Assembly (NCBI GenBank): GCA_019638625.1
Contig: JAHBTK010000003.1
Location: 434,001 to 498,000 of the forward strand
Length of the DNA stretch: 64,000 nucleotides
Reading direction: 5' to 3'
Origin: Chitinophagaceae bacterium
GTDB lineage: Bacteria > Bacteroidota > Bacteroidia > Chitinophagales > Chitinophagaceae
Within the stretch, counting starts at the first letter, position 1; each line of letters starts with the position of its first letter. A program made the position numbers and the translations under genes. Shown here piece by piece: positions 8,801 to 16,814 of this stretch. Below the pieces are notes generated by a model that made no database searches, was not told the origin of the DNA, and saw only the letters and a list, made by a program, of their open reading frames with translations.

Positions 8801-9771
8801 CTCCAAGCTTTTACTTGGATACTATTTCATATTATACAATTTTACCGAAATTAATCCCAGAGTTAAAAGAATCAGGGTGGTCAATTGAAGCCTTTGATGG
8901 TTCGGAAGTAACAGTTCAACAATTACATGTAGACGTTAATATGGTTGATGGTGTAGAACTAGATATAGACTCCTTTAAACAATGGAGAAACGGGGAGTAC
9001 TCAAACGCCATATTTATTTTAGAGCAAGATGGAAAATATATCTGTGAGGCTGAAGTAGAAAAAATGTCCAAATCAAAATTCAACACCGTTAACCCCGACG
9101 ACCTGGTGAACAGGTACGGCGCGGATACTTTCCGGATGTATGAAATGTTCCTCGGGCCGGTGGAGCAAAGCAAGCCCTGGGATACCAAGGGCATTGAAGG
9201 CGTACACCGTTTCCTTAAAAAGTTATGGCGTTTGTTCTTCGATGAAACGGGTCCCGTTTGGACAAGTACGGCCCCCTCTCCTTCGGAGAGGGCGGGGGGT
9301 GAGGCTTCCCCTGCGGAATTAAAAGTACTGCACCAGACCATCAAAAAAATTGAAAGCGACACAGAGCGCTTTTCATTCAATACCGGAGTAAGCGCTTTCA
9401 TGATCGCGGTAAATGAGCTCACTGACCTCCAATGCCATAAAAAAGCCATCCTTGAACAAATGCTTGTACTGCTTACGCCCTACGCGCCGCATATAGCGGA
9501 AGAGCTCTGGCATCAACTGGGCAACAACGGTAGCATACTGGATGCACCCTACCCGGTGTTTGAGGAAAAATATGTGGTGGAATCTTCAAAAACCTATCCG
9601 GTTGCCATCAACGGTAAAACCCGTACGGAATTGAACCTCGCACTGGATATCACCCAACAGGAAGTGGAGAAGCTCGTGCTGGAAAATGAGATCGTTCAGA
9701 AATGGCTGGAAGGGAAAGCCCCGAAAAAAGTCATCTATGTGAAGAACAGGATGATCAACGTGGTGGTGTAG
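5842..9771 (+). CDS. leuS: Leucine-tRNA ligase interrupted by two DUF559 insertions and a palindrome peptide
   Basis: The 1309-residue open frame encodes a complete class I LeuRS. HIGH is present as HVGH (48-51), the editing domain begins at TTRPDTIFG (469-477) with its VPAGDERD motif, MPGYAGSSWYFLRYMDP follows at 866-882, KMSKS lies at 1074-1078, and the C-terminal anticodon-binding domain ends IYVKNRMINVVV. The usual protein is about 920-960 residues. The excess lies at three places: residues about 298-463 and 695-863 (each a palindrome-flanked DUF559 domain) and 1144-1155 (a palindrome alone). All are in frame and free of stops. They fall at domain junctions: entry to the editing domain, just before the MPGYAGSSW element, and the linker after the KMSKS region. 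This is likely why the essential enzyme tolerates them. Whether the long protein is processed is unknown. Confidence 0.95.
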   Translation: MEYNFREIEKKWQQVWKDTGAYKVSNRSDKPKYYVLDMFPYPSGAGLHVGHPLGYIASDIFARYKRLKGFNVLHPMGYDAFGLPAEQYAIDHGIHPAVSTEKNINTFRKQLDNIGFCYDWSREVRTSDPKYYKWTQWIFLQLFKSWYNRKTNQAEAIDGLVKIFEKEGNINHPVPNGKFELPGLAGQVFTAAQWDSFDEFAQQSILMEYRLAYCGYGEVNWCEALGTVLANDEVINGVSERGGFPVVKKKLRQWYLRITEYADRLQTDLQTVDWSEAMKEMQTNWIGKSSGAEINFSLASPPAPLLEERGGAASHGAGKSYKTADNSWHILKEFGRENRKNPTPAEDLLWQHIRNNKLGLKVRRQHTVKGYIVDFAVLEAGLVIELDGEYHNEEQQKIYDDARTGFLKELGLTLIRFRNEEVLQDVETVVEKIKIVIQEQKQKSSSAAGLPLLPWEKGSGDEAAIRVYTTRPDTIFGVDFMVLAPEHELVDQVTTPGQKSAVEEYVTWVKSRSERERMAEKKISGCFTGAYTEHPFTGKNIPVWISEYVLAGYGTGAIMAVPAGDERDHKFAQHFNIPITNIFGELYKGEEAISDKNVIIQNSGFITGLPVKEAAEKVITALEENGDGVRKVNYKMRDAAFSRQRYWGEPFPIIWKDGIAWPLDESELPLELPHIDEIKPGKDGEGPLANMKEWVLIPNPSPQAEKGAVGAANVPKYTVRTPVQYELAKQMRKDHTEAERKLWELLRGNKLDAKFRRQHPIDAYIVDFVSLQDKLIVEVDGGYHETAEQKEYDEERTNMLNGIGFRVIRFSNKEVLDNPYAVRDKIKNELKKQHPAPDTEKGAATEPELPSPLVERGQGVREASTMPGYAGSSWYFLRYMDPHNNETFCDRKASDYWNQVDLYIGGTEHAVGHLLYSRMWTKALYDLGYIGFFEPFKKLVNQGMIQGSSRFVYRIKLEFNSRHIPINNVLSKYQIFISKGIKNEIQPPSFYLDTISYYTILPKLIPELKESGWSIEAFDGSEVTVQQLHVDVNMVDGVELDIDSFKQWRNGEYSNAIFILEQDGKYICEAEVEKMSKSKFNTVNPDDLVNRYGADTFRMYEMFLGPVEQSKPWDTKGIEGVHRFLKKLWRLFFDETGPVWTSTAPSPSERAGGEASPAELKVLHQTIKKIESDTERFSFNTGVSAFMIAVNELTDLQCHKKAILEQMLVLLTPYAPHIAEELWHQLGNNGSILDAPYPVFEEKYVVESSKTYPVAINGKTRTELNLALDITQQEVEKLVLENEIVQKWLEGKAPKKVIYVKNRMINVVV
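6749..6770. repeat. Palindrome unit 1 (left flank of element 1)
   Basis: CCCCTCTCCT and AGGAGAGGGG form a perfect 10-bp inverted repeat around GG. Read in the leuS frame, the unit and its flank give SPPAPLLEERGG. Confidence 0.85.
7192..7215. repeat. Palindrome unit 2 (right flank of element 1)
   Basis: CCCCTTCTCCC and GGGAGAAGGGG form a perfect 11-bp inverted repeat around TT. The leuS frame reads LPLLPWEKGSGDEA. It is followed by the terminal TCAGGGGATGAGGCT. Confidence 0.85.
7938..7961. repeat. Palindrome unit 3 (left flank of element 2)
   Basis: CCCTTCTCCGC and GCGGAGAAGGG form a perfect 11-bp inverted repeat around AA. The leuS frame reads IPNPSPQAEKGA. Confidence 0.85.
8388..8411. repeat. 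Palindrome unit 4 (right flank of element 2)
   Basis: CCCCTCTCCAC and GTGGAGAGGGG form a perfect 11-bp inverted repeat around TG. The leuS frame reads LPSPLVERGQGVREA. A possible decayed further unit lies just upstream (8343-8370), with CCCCGCTCC and GAGAAAGGGG. Confidence 0.85.
8690..9066 (+). other. AT-rich patch of leuS encoding the Bacteroidota LeuRS insertion
   Basis: This stretch lies between GMIQGSSRFVYRI and KMSKS and encodes the insertion characteristic of Bacteroidota LeuRS (LHVDVNMV, FILEQDGKYIC). Its base use is visibly much more AT-rich than the leuS sequence on either side (for example AATTTAATTCGAGACATATA), and rare-looking codons such as ATA and TTA are frequent. From memory of the family, the part around PPSFYLDTISYYTILPKL also makes the insertion longer than in Bacteroides. 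A recombined or horizontally acquired patch is inferred. Confidence 0.6.
9271..9306 (+). repeat. Solo palindrome unit 5 in leuS, no cargo
   Basis: CCCTCTCC and GGAGAGGG (9274-9292) form an 8-bp inverted repeat around TTC, followed by GCGGGGGGTGAGGCT. That tail matches the right ends of the two DUF559 elements. The 36-bp unit adds exactly 12 residues, APSPSERAGGEA (1144-1155), to the linker before the anticodon-binding domain. Confidence 0.8.
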
Positions 9772-9783
9772 GGTATAAAAATA

Positions 9784-9806
9784 GCGCTCCAAACGAATTG
9801 AAGCGC
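9784..9806. terminator. Shared hairpin between leuS and the convergent small membrane gene
   Basis: GCGCTCCAA and TTGAAGCGC pair over 9 bp with one mismatch around ACGAA. On the minus strand it is followed by TATTTTTATA, so it would work best for the minus gene. The plus side has only a weak T run. Confidence 0.55.
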
Positions 9807-9813
9807 CCTAGCT

Positions 9814-10110
9814 TTATACGGGTTGGATTGACAGATTTTTGGGCTTCCGGAAATATTTATAGAGCCACATGATGGTAAAGCTTGGAATAAAGTCTAACCC
9901 CGGCAACAACTCTTCAATAAAATTGAAGACACCGCCAAACGCCCCTTTCCATCCCCCGAACAGCTTAAAAAAGATCAGTCCCGACAGGGGCGCCCACAGC
10001 ACATCAGCAAACTCACCCAGTAATGGTATACTGTAGCTCATATAACCGAGAAAATCCATCAGAATACATACTATGATGGAAGGTTGTTTATATGTTGTAT
10101 CCGCTTTCAT
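9814..10110 (-). CDS. Small hypothetical membrane protein
   Basis: The 98-residue product has a short polar N-terminus and then hydrophobic segments near residues 11-30, 35-60 and 70-90, separated by Gly-rich turns (GGWKGAFGGVFN). It ends in a basic tail (KYFRKPKN). It resembles small uncharacterised Bacteroidota inner-membrane proteins. I do not recognise a named family. It stands alone, convergent with leuS, and has its own hairpin terminator. No function can be proposed. Confidence 0.7.
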   Translation of the reverse strand: MKADTTYKQPSIIVCILMDFLGYMSYSIPLLGEFADVLWAPLSGLIFFKLFGGWKGAFGGVFNFIEELLPGLDFIPSFTIMWLYKYFRKPKNLSIQPV

Positions 10111-10258
10111 TTGCCGCCGGAAAATATTTAGTATAATTGACGTTGAATATACTAAAAGGTTGCAAGAGAGGAAAAAAACAAAAAACGATCTGCAGGGCTA
10201 TGCGGAATGATTCCCTAACCATTTGATGTTGAATTTAATAAAATAGTATTATTGCTAT

Positions 10259-11566
10259 ATGCATAACGAACTTATTCAAAACCTGCTGGAAGCGCTGAAG
10301 GTTTCACCAGACAATATTCCCCTGCGTATTCAGGTGGCAGAAATGATGATCAATGAAAAGATGTATGCGGAGGCTGCGGAGCAATTCCAGGCGGTGTTGA
10401 GCCTGCAGTATGCAAATTCAAGAGCAACCGCAGGACTGGCGGCAGCTTACTATTACCAGCAAAAATATTCGGCGGCTATTGTAGCGTTTGAGCAGATACA
10501 ACCTGATTTGAAAATGAATGACAGGGTGTTATATGTTAAATGTCTGATAAAAGAGGGTTCCTTACAACAGGCTGTTCAGGAGTACCAGTTATTGCTTGCA
10601 GAGTTCCCGGATTTCACAGATACTGAGATAGACCAGGCCTTACGGGCGCCCTCGGCAAATGAAGCGGAGGATATGGAGGAAGATATAGACGGCGCTTATT
10701 TTATGGAAAAACCCGCTGTGCGTTTCGCAGATGTGGGAGGAATGGAAAAAGTTAAAGAAGAAATATCAATAAAGATCATTCTGCCGATGAAAAACCCTGA
10801 ACTCTTCCGGGCCTTCGGAAAAAAGAGTGGCGGCGGAATACTGTTGTATGGCCCTCCGGGATGTGGCAAAACATATATTGCCAAAGCAACAGCAGGGGAG
10901 ATTGATGCCAAATTTATCAGCATTGGGTTACACGATATACTGGATATGTGGATCGGGAACAGTGAAAAAAACCTGCATGAAATTTTTGAACTGGCACGCA
11001 GGAATAAGCCTTGTGTTCTTTTCTTTGATGAAGCAGACGCGATGGGCGCGAGCAGGGGAGATTTGAAACAATCTTCTATGCGACAGGTAATCAACCAGTT
11101 CCTGGCGGAACTTGACGGGGTATCTTCGGACAATGAAGGCGTGCTGGTGCTTGCGGCCACCAATGCTCCGTGGAGTGTCGACCCCGCGTTCAGGAGACCC
11201 GGAAGGTTTGACCGGGTAATATTTGTTGCTCCACCGGATGAACCTGCAAGAATGGAAATTTTGCAGGCTTTGCTGAAGGAAAGGCCCACCGAAAATGTGG
11301 ATGTGAAAAAAATATCGGCTACGACGAATGAATATTCAGGGGCGGACCTGGCGGCTATTGTAGATATCGCGACGGAAGAAAAGTTGAGAGAGAGCATCAG
11401 CAAAGGAGGTATTCAGAAAATTTCCACCAGGGATTTACTGGATGCGGTAAGAAAGCACAAACCTACTACATTGGAGTGGTTTTCTACCGCCAGAAACTAC
11501 GCCCTGTATTCCAATGAGTCCGGTCTTTACGACGACATTCTGAAATACCTGAAAATTAAAAAGTAA
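10259..11566 (+). CDS. AAA+ ATPase (Cdc48/FtsH-like module) with TPR-like N-terminus
   Basis: Of the 435 residues, the first 120 look like tetratricopeptide-type helical repeats (AEAAEQFQAVL, AIVAFEQIQ). A complete classical AAA module follows: RFADVGGMEKVKEE (155-168), Walker A GPPGCGKT (198-205), Walker B VLFFDEAD (253-260), sensor TN (301-302) and arginine fingers RRPGRFDR (312-319). No protease or second AAA domain is present, so it is probably an unfoldase or remodeller. The next gene, 46 bp downstream, is another TPR protein and may be its partner. The substrate is unknown. Confidence 0.85.
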   Translation: MHNELIQNLLEALKVSPDNIPLRIQVAEMMINEKMYAEAAEQFQAVLSLQYANSRATAGLAAAYYYQQKYSAAIVAFEQIQPDLKMNDRVLYVKCLIKEGSLQQAVQEYQLLLAEFPDFTDTEIDQALRAPSANEAEDMEEDIDGAYFMEKPAVRFADVGGMEKVKEEISIKIILPMKNPELFRAFGKKSGGGILLYGPPGCGKTYIAKATAGEIDAKFISIGLHDILDMWIGNSEKNLHEIFELARRNKPCVLFFDEADAMGASRGDLKQSSMRQVINQFLAELDGVSSDNEGVLVLAATNAPWSVDPAFRRPGRFDRVIFVAPPDEPARMEILQALLKERPTENVDVKKISATTNEYSGADLAAIVDIATEEKLRESISKGGIQKISTRDLLDAVRKHKPTTLEWFSTARNYALYSNESGLYDDILKYLKIKK

Positions 11567-11612
11567 TAAGATCTCCTTAATAATCGTTAACCCCTGAGTA
11601 CCACGTACATTT

Positions 11613-12881
11613 ATGAACGATCCTTATTTTTTTATTGAAAGAGCACGCTTGTTAAAAGACCAGAAGCGAACCAATGAAGCGATAAAACAGTTGAATAGTG
11701 CACTTCAACTGGACCCGGACAATGATGAAGCGCTGTCTTTATATGCCCACTGCTATTATGATAAGAAGGATTATAGAAAAGGAATAGAGATCATTGATAA
11801 AGCATTAGCCATAGACCCGGAAAACGGCTATTACCATTATCTCAAAGGTTTTGGATACTATAGCCTGAATGAGAATACCATCGCTATAAGTATATTACAT
11901 CAGTCCATTAAACTCTACCCGCAATTTGCCGAAAGTTATGGATTGATGGCGCATGCCTATTGTGAAGACATCAACTTCGAAGCTGCCCTCGAAAAAGCAA
12001 ACGAGGGACTGGCTATCGACCCTGAGAATATCACCTGCCTGAGCGCCCGTTCAATAGCGCTTAATAAACTAAAGAAAACGGCTGACTCAATAGAAACTAT
12101 CCAGACTGCATTGTCCCGGGACCCGGAAAACGAATACGCTCATGCTACTGCCGGCTGGAACTACCTGGAAAGCGGGAAGCATAAAAAAGCCGTGGGGCAT
12201 TTCAGGGAAGCGTTGCGTATCAACCCCAATTATGAGAACGCCAAAGAAGGATTGAAACAGGCGCTTAAATCCAAAATTCCGCCTTACAAATGGATGTTAC
12301 AATACAGCTTCTGGTTACAGAACCAGGGAAAAAACGCGGCGTGGATAGTTCCGGTAAGCTTGTTCATCGGCGTGCGGTTACTGAGTACCATATTTGGTAA
12401 AATTAACGGCACGGAGAATGTGGCAGTGGTGATCATAGGATGTTACCTTTTGTTCGTCGTCACCTCCTGGATTATCAGCCCGTTGGCAAACTTGTTTTTA
12501 TTGTTTCATAGAGACGGGAAATATGCACTGGATACAACAGAGAAAAACACTGCCATCACGGTGGTAAGCTCTTTAATAGCAGGGGGTTTATTGATTGTTG
12601 TCTCAACCTCTACTCCCGCCATTGAGAAGAGTTCATATTTCAGCTCATTCATTATTGCCGCCGCCGCATTTTTATTAACTGCCGTGCCGCTTGGTAAGCT
12701 GCAATATCCTCTTTCGTTCACAGCATACGACACCGGTAATAAAGTATCTCTTATACTGGTTTGCCTGGGACTATTTACAGCTTTGTCCGCTTGTATCTAC
12801 CCACCCGTGTCAATTGTAAGCGGGGCAATATTCCTGCTGATCTTTATCGTTGATAACTGGTTTGGGGTATTTAACAGGTAA
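11613..12881 (+). CDS. TPR-repeat membrane protein, probable partner of the AAA+ ATPase
   Basis: The 422-residue product has about six tetratricopeptide repeats in residues 1-230 (for example AIKQLNSALQLDPDNDEAL and AVGHFREALRINPNYENA). The C-terminal half has five or six hydrophobic helices (about 240-420). The TPR domain would therefore be cytoplasmic and anchored by a multi-pass membrane domain. It is probably co-transcribed with the AAA+ gene. TPRs bind other proteins, so a scaffold that brings clients to the ATPase is plausible but is inference. Confidence 0.8.
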   Translation: MNDPYFFIERARLLKDQKRTNEAIKQLNSALQLDPDNDEALSLYAHCYYDKKDYRKGIEIIDKALAIDPENGYYHYLKGFGYYSLNENTIAISILHQSIKLYPQFAESYGLMAHAYCEDINFEAALEKANEGLAIDPENITCLSARSIALNKLKKTADSIETIQTALSRDPENEYAHATAGWNYLESGKHKKAVGHFREALRINPNYENAKEGLKQALKSKIPPYKWMLQYSFWLQNQGKNAAWIVPVSLFIGVRLLSTIFGKINGTENVAVVIIGCYLLFVVTSWIISPLANLFLLFHRDGKYALDTTEKNTAITVVSSLIAGGLLIVVSTSTPAIEKSSYFSSFIIAAAAFLLTAVPLGKLQYPLSFTAYDTGNKVSLILVCLGLFTALSACIYPPVSIVSGAIFLLIFIVDNWFGVFNR

Positions 12882-12899
12882 ATTCAGCCTGCATTACTA

Positions 12900-13922
12900 T
12901 TAGAACAACAGATCCTGCCGTGGCGAATACTTTCCGAGGTGTTCATATGCCTTGGGGGTCACTTCCCTGCCCCGCGAAGTACGTACCAGAAAACCTTCCT
13001 GTATCAAAAAGGGTTCATATACTTCTTCCAGTGTGCCGGCTTCTTCACCAACAGCCGTGGCAATGGTAGTAATGCCCACCGGTCCGCCTTTGAATTTTTC
13101 GATAATAGTGGAAAGTATCCGGTTGTCCATTTCATCGAGCCCGTGCTCATCCACGTTCAGCGCTTTAAGTGCATGCAACGTAATTCCGATGTCTATTTTT
13201 CCGTCATTCAATACCTGGGCAAAATCCCTGACCCTTCTTAAGAGCCCGTTGGCGATCCTGGGCGTGCCCCTGCTCCTGCGGGATATCTCCGCCGCCGCAT
13301 CCTCCTCTATCGCCACCTGCAATATGCCTGCCGAGCGGTTGATTATATTTTTTAACGTATTGGCCGAATAATACTCCAGCCGGGATTTGATAGCGAACCT
13401 GGAAAGTAAGGGGGCGGTCAATAACCCGCTTCGCGTTGTTGCGCCCACCAGTGTAAAAGGGTTCAGGTTGATCTGGATACTCCTGGCGTTGGGCCCGGTA
13501 TCAATGAGGATATCAATCTTATAATCCTCCATGGCAGAATAGAGATACTCTTCCACCACGGTGCTCAGGCGGTGTATCTCATCAATGAACAATACATCGT
13601 TGGGTTGCAGGTTGGTCAGCAACCCGGCGAGGTCCCCGGGCTTTTCTATCACCGGTCCGGAAGTTTCCTTGATATTTACCTTCAGTTCGTTGGCAATAAT
13701 GCGGCTCAACGTAGTTTTTCCCAAACCCGGAGGTCCGTGAAAAAGAACGTGATCCAATGCTTCTCCTCTTATCTGCGCAGCTTTGATAAAGATCCTGATA
13801 TTTTCAATCACACTGTCCTGTCCGCAAAAGTCGCTAATTTCACTGGGCCGGATATTGTTCTCGAATTCCTTTTCCGCTTTGGTTAAAGAGCTTTTATCGG
13901 TATTAAGATTCGGGTTCGACAT
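12900..13922 (-). CDS. ruvB: Holliday junction branch-migration helicase RuvB
   Basis: The 340-residue product is full length for RuvB. It shows [12 protein letters not shown] near the N-terminus, Walker A GPPGLGKT (63-70), Walker B DEIHRL, the sensor region GATTRSGLL, and the winged-helix C-terminus ending in EHLGK. RuvB drives branch migration of Holliday junctions together with RuvA. ruvA and ruvC are not adjacent. It converges with the TPR gene, with 18 bp between stops. Confidence 0.97.
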   Translation of the reverse strand: MSNPNLNTDKSSLTKAEKEFENNIRPSEISDFCGQDSVIENIRIFIKAAQIRGEALDHVLFHGPPGLGKTTLSRIIANELKVNIKETSGPVIEKPGDLAGLLTNLQPNDVLFIDEIHRLSTVVEEYLYSAMEDYKIDILIDTGPNARSIQINLNPFTLVGATTRSGLLTAPLLSRFAIKSRLEYYSANTLKNIINRSAGILQVAIEEDAAAEISRRSRGTPRIANGLLRRVRDFAQVLNDGKIDIGITLHALKALNVDEHGLDEMDNRILSTIIEKFKGGPVGITTIATAVGEEAGTLEEVYEPFLIQEGFLVRTSRGREVTPKAYEHLGKYSPRQDLLF

Positions 13923-14116
13923 AACTGGTCATATACGGTGCCGTAAGCTTCAATATTTATTTTCCGTCAAAGATAGGTTTTCAAACCGGCGTTTTGAATA
14001 AGCTACTCTTTGGGGCAACTGCAATTTAACAAAAAGAGACCGATGGGGTTCCGGCAGTTTGTAAAAACATCTTTTTATCTTCAACGTTTGATTGCGATCC
14101 ATCATTAATTACATAT

Positions 14117-15262
14117 ATGAACAGAAAAGCCTTTATAAAAAATGCCGGGCTGGCGGCGGCATCATTGACCCTGGGAACAGCAGGCTCGGCGACAGTTTTT
14201 CCGCGACCGGCAAAAAACAAACTCCCCAAATGGAAAGGCTTTAACCTGCTGGATTACTTTTCACCCAACCCGGCCTACAATACCAGGAATAAAACGACCG
14301 TGGAGCATTTGAAATGGATGCAGGACTGGGGGTTCGATTTCGTGCGTATTCCCCTGGCCTACCCTTCCTATCTTGATATTGACAGGACGCGGCATATTAC
14401 GCCGGAGGAAGTATATCAAATTGACGACCGCGCGACCGACACCATAGAAGAACTGGTGACGCAGGCGCAAACGCATGGATTGCACGTGAGCCTGAACCTG
14501 CACAGGGCGCCGGGCTATTGCATCAATGCCGGCTTCCATGAGCCATATAATTTATGGAAGGACGAAGAAGCCCAAAAGGCATTTTATTTTCACTGGAATT
14601 TCTGGGCGAGGCGCTTTAAGAACCTGTCACCTGAAAAAATAAGCTTTGACCTGGTGAATGAACCGGCCATGCGGGAAGACATGAATGATCAGCATTCCAA
14701 ATCCGGACCTGTACCCGGGGACGTCTACCGGAAAGTGGCCAAAGGGGCCGCGGAGGCCATCCGCAAAGAAAACCCGGCTCACCTGGTAATAGCAGACGGG
14801 AATAATGTGGGCAACACGCCCATACCGGAAATAACAGATCTTAACATAGCCCAAAGCTGCCGGGGATATTTTCCCGGAGCCATTTCCCACTACAAAGCGC
14901 CCTGGGCGAACAGGGATGTCAATAACCTGCCTGACCCCAAATGGCCGGGGCAGGTAGGGAACAGTTATTTCCGGAAATCAATGCTGGAAGATTATTACAA
15001 GCCCTGGATGGAACTGATAGAAAAAGGCGTGGGCGTGCACTGCGGCGAATGCGGCTGCTGGAACAAAACACCGCATGATGTTTTCCTTGCCTGGTTTACC
15101 GATGTGCTCGATGTATTACGGTCGGAAAATATCGGGATCGGGCTCTGGAATTTTGTTGGTGACTTCGGCATTTTGAATTCCGGGCGTACCGATGTGGCAT
15201 ATGAAGATTGGCACGGCTACAAACTCGACCGGAAACTGCTCGACCTGATCAGAAAACACTGA
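14117..15262 (+). CDS. Exported glycoside hydrolase, GH5-type
   Basis: The 381-residue product has a signal sequence (1-26) beginning NRKAFIKNAG, of the Tat-like kind common in Bacteroidota enzymes. The (beta/alpha)8 core carries DFVRIPLAYP near the start, the acid/base glutamate in FDLVNEP (E182), and the nucleophile glutamate in VHCGECGCW (E311). These match GH5 endoglucanase-like enzymes that act on beta-linked glycans. There is no carbohydrate-binding module or T9SS tail. The gene stands alone, so its substrate cannot be predicted from context. Confidence 0.85.
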   Translation: MNRKAFIKNAGLAAASLTLGTAGSATVFPRPAKNKLPKWKGFNLLDYFSPNPAYNTRNKTTVEHLKWMQDWGFDFVRIPLAYPSYLDIDRTRHITPEEVYQIDDRATDTIEELVTQAQTHGLHVSLNLHRAPGYCINAGFHEPYNLWKDEEAQKAFYFHWNFWARRFKNLSPEKISFDLVNEPAMREDMNDQHSKSGPVPGDVYRKVAKGAAEAIRKENPAHLVIADGNNVGNTPIPEITDLNIAQSCRGYFPGAISHYKAPWANRDVNNLPDPKWPGQVGNSYFRKSMLEDYYKPWMELIEKGVGVHCGECGCWNKTPHDVFLAWFTDVLDVLRSENIGIGLWNFVGDFGILNSGRTDVAYEDWHGYKLDRKLLDLIRKH

Positions 15263-15284
15263 TCAAAGCCGCCTGCGTTTGTCC

Positions 15285-15674
15285 TTAAAGATTCGCAATG
15301 ATCCTTTCCCGGATATCGATGAATTCTTCCTGCGTAAGCTTCAGTTTAGGACGGGAAAAGTTCAAATCATCGATGCTGTTGATAGGGACCAGGTGTATAT
15401 GGGCATGCGGCACTTCCAGCCCTACCACGCTCATGCCGCAGCGGTTGCAGTCGAATGTTTTTTCAAGCGCCTTGGCTATGGGCCTGGAAAAACGGATCAG
15501 CTCTGCCAGGTACTCTTCCGGCAGGTCAAAAAATTTGTCCACTTCCAGTTTGGGTATCACCAGCACATGCCCCCGGGTAATCGGGAAAATATCAAGAAAT
15601 GCGTAACACCGCTCGTTTTCCGCGATCCTGTACGAAGGGATCTCACCGGCAATGATCTTTGAAAAAATAGTCAT
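15285..15674 (-). CDS. HIT-family nucleotide-binding protein (HinT-like)
   Basis: The 129-residue product has the histidine-triad motif HAHIHLVP (H90, H92, H94) and the upstream GHVLVIPK strand. HIT proteins hydrolyse AMP from nucleoside phosphoramidates and adenylated amines. The length is normal. It ends 22 bp from the convergent GH5 gene and lies 36 bp from the Smr-domain gene on the same strand. Confidence 0.92.
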   Translation of the reverse strand: MTIFSKIIAGEIPSYRIAENERCYAFLDIFPITRGHVLVIPKLEVDKFFDLPEEYLAELIRFSRPIAKALEKTFDCNRCGMSVVGLEVPHAHIHLVPINSIDDLNFSRPKLKLTQEEFIDIRERIIANL

Positions 15675-15710
15675 GTTTACTGGTTCTTGTTTGTTACCGG
15701 TGTTCCCGGA

Positions 15711-16712
15711 TCAGTGATTAAAATAAATTTCCGTAGCGCCATAACCGAAAGACGGATGAAACTGGTTTACAAAAGATTTCACTTCTTTCTTATGACGAAG
15801 TATTTCATGAATTTCATTTCTCAGTTTCCCGGTTCCTACGCCGTGCACGATTATCATCATATGTTGGTGATTCTGCAGCGCCAGGTCATAATACTTTTCA
15901 AAGGTCTTCAGTTGCAGTTCCAGTTTTTCACCATTAGACATTTTCTCCCAACGGTCGGTCAGCTTTTCGATATGAAGATCTATTACGGTTCTTATATTGT
16001 TTTTTGAACTATCCTGCACTTTAAATCCTGCTTGCACCAGCTTGCTCAGGTCGGGTTTATTTTCATCCACGCTATCCGGGTATTCTTCAAACAGCAACAC
16101 AGAAAAAAAGGCTTCCTGCTTCAGGTGCATTTCCTCTACATTTTTGAAAACCTGTTTTGCCCGGGGTTTAAAAAAAGTTTCGTAATGGGGCGCTTTCTTC
16201 TTATCCGGGGTTGTGAGCGAAAACTCAAACCAGAATTTGGGAACATCATTCAGGTTTTCAAAAGCGAGATCGTTCAGGTAGAAATCGCTGTGCTGCCCTG
16301 CCTCACTCTTTATACTGAAGTCGGAGATGCCATTAAAGGACATTTCGTAAGAAAATTGAAAAGCATACCCCGTCTGGTTTACCAGGTAGAGTCGGAACTT
16401 TTCAATAATATCATCATCAAAAACATCCTTGTCGAATACCGGGAAAAAAACCAGCCAGACACCTTCGCCGACTTTGTATGGTGTGTTCTTGGTTTCCCTT
16501 TTTATGGAATCGACATACTGCCGGCTTTTTTTTACTTCCGGCTTCTTTTCAGTAAACCGTTTGAAATAGGGAAAATCGATCTGGTCCGTATATATCGGGA
16601 ATTTAACGCCTCTCACTTCCACCAGCACCATTGTGTCGCTGATAATATCCAGCACTTCTCCTTCCTCGTTGGAATATAAAACCAGAATTTTATCTCCTAC
16701 CTGATACTTCAT
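15711..16712 (-). CDS. DUF2027/Smr-domain protein
   Basis: The 333-residue product starts with a small beta-barrel (GDKILVLYSNEEGEVLDI). A beta-rich middle (about 80-220) corresponds to DUF2027, and the C-terminus is an Smr domain (about 255-333). The Smr signature VIDLHIEKL near residue 244 and MIIVHGVGTGKLRNEIHEIL near 287-306 are both present. Smr domains are nucleic-acid nucleases or binders, first seen at the end of MutS2. Here the domain is attached to a Bacteroidota-specific N-terminus, so a MutS2 role should not be assumed. Confidence 0.88.
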   Translation of the reverse strand: MKYQVGDKILVLYSNEEGEVLDIISDTMVLVEVRGVKFPIYTDQIDFPYFKRFTEKKPEVKKSRQYVDSIKRETKNTPYKVGEGVWLVFFPVFDKDVFDDDIIEKFRLYLVNQTGYAFQFSYEMSFNGISDFSIKSEAGQHSDFYLNDLAFENLNDVPKFWFEFSLTTPDKKKAPHYETFFKPRAKQVFKNVEEMHLKQEAFFSVLLFEEYPDSVDENKPDLSKLVQAGFKVQDSSKNNIRTVIDLHIEKLTDRWEKMSNGEKLELQLKTFEKYYDLALQNHQHMMIIVHGVGTGKLRNEIHEILRHKKEVKSFVNQFHPSFGYGATEIYFNH

Positions 16713-16814
16713 CCGTTATCTTTTGACAGGCAAAAATACTCAAAGATTTCTTCTTCATTTTAGTTGTAACAAACGAAAATTGATCTTTAACTTTAAAAGG
16801 CTAAAATGCCCGAC

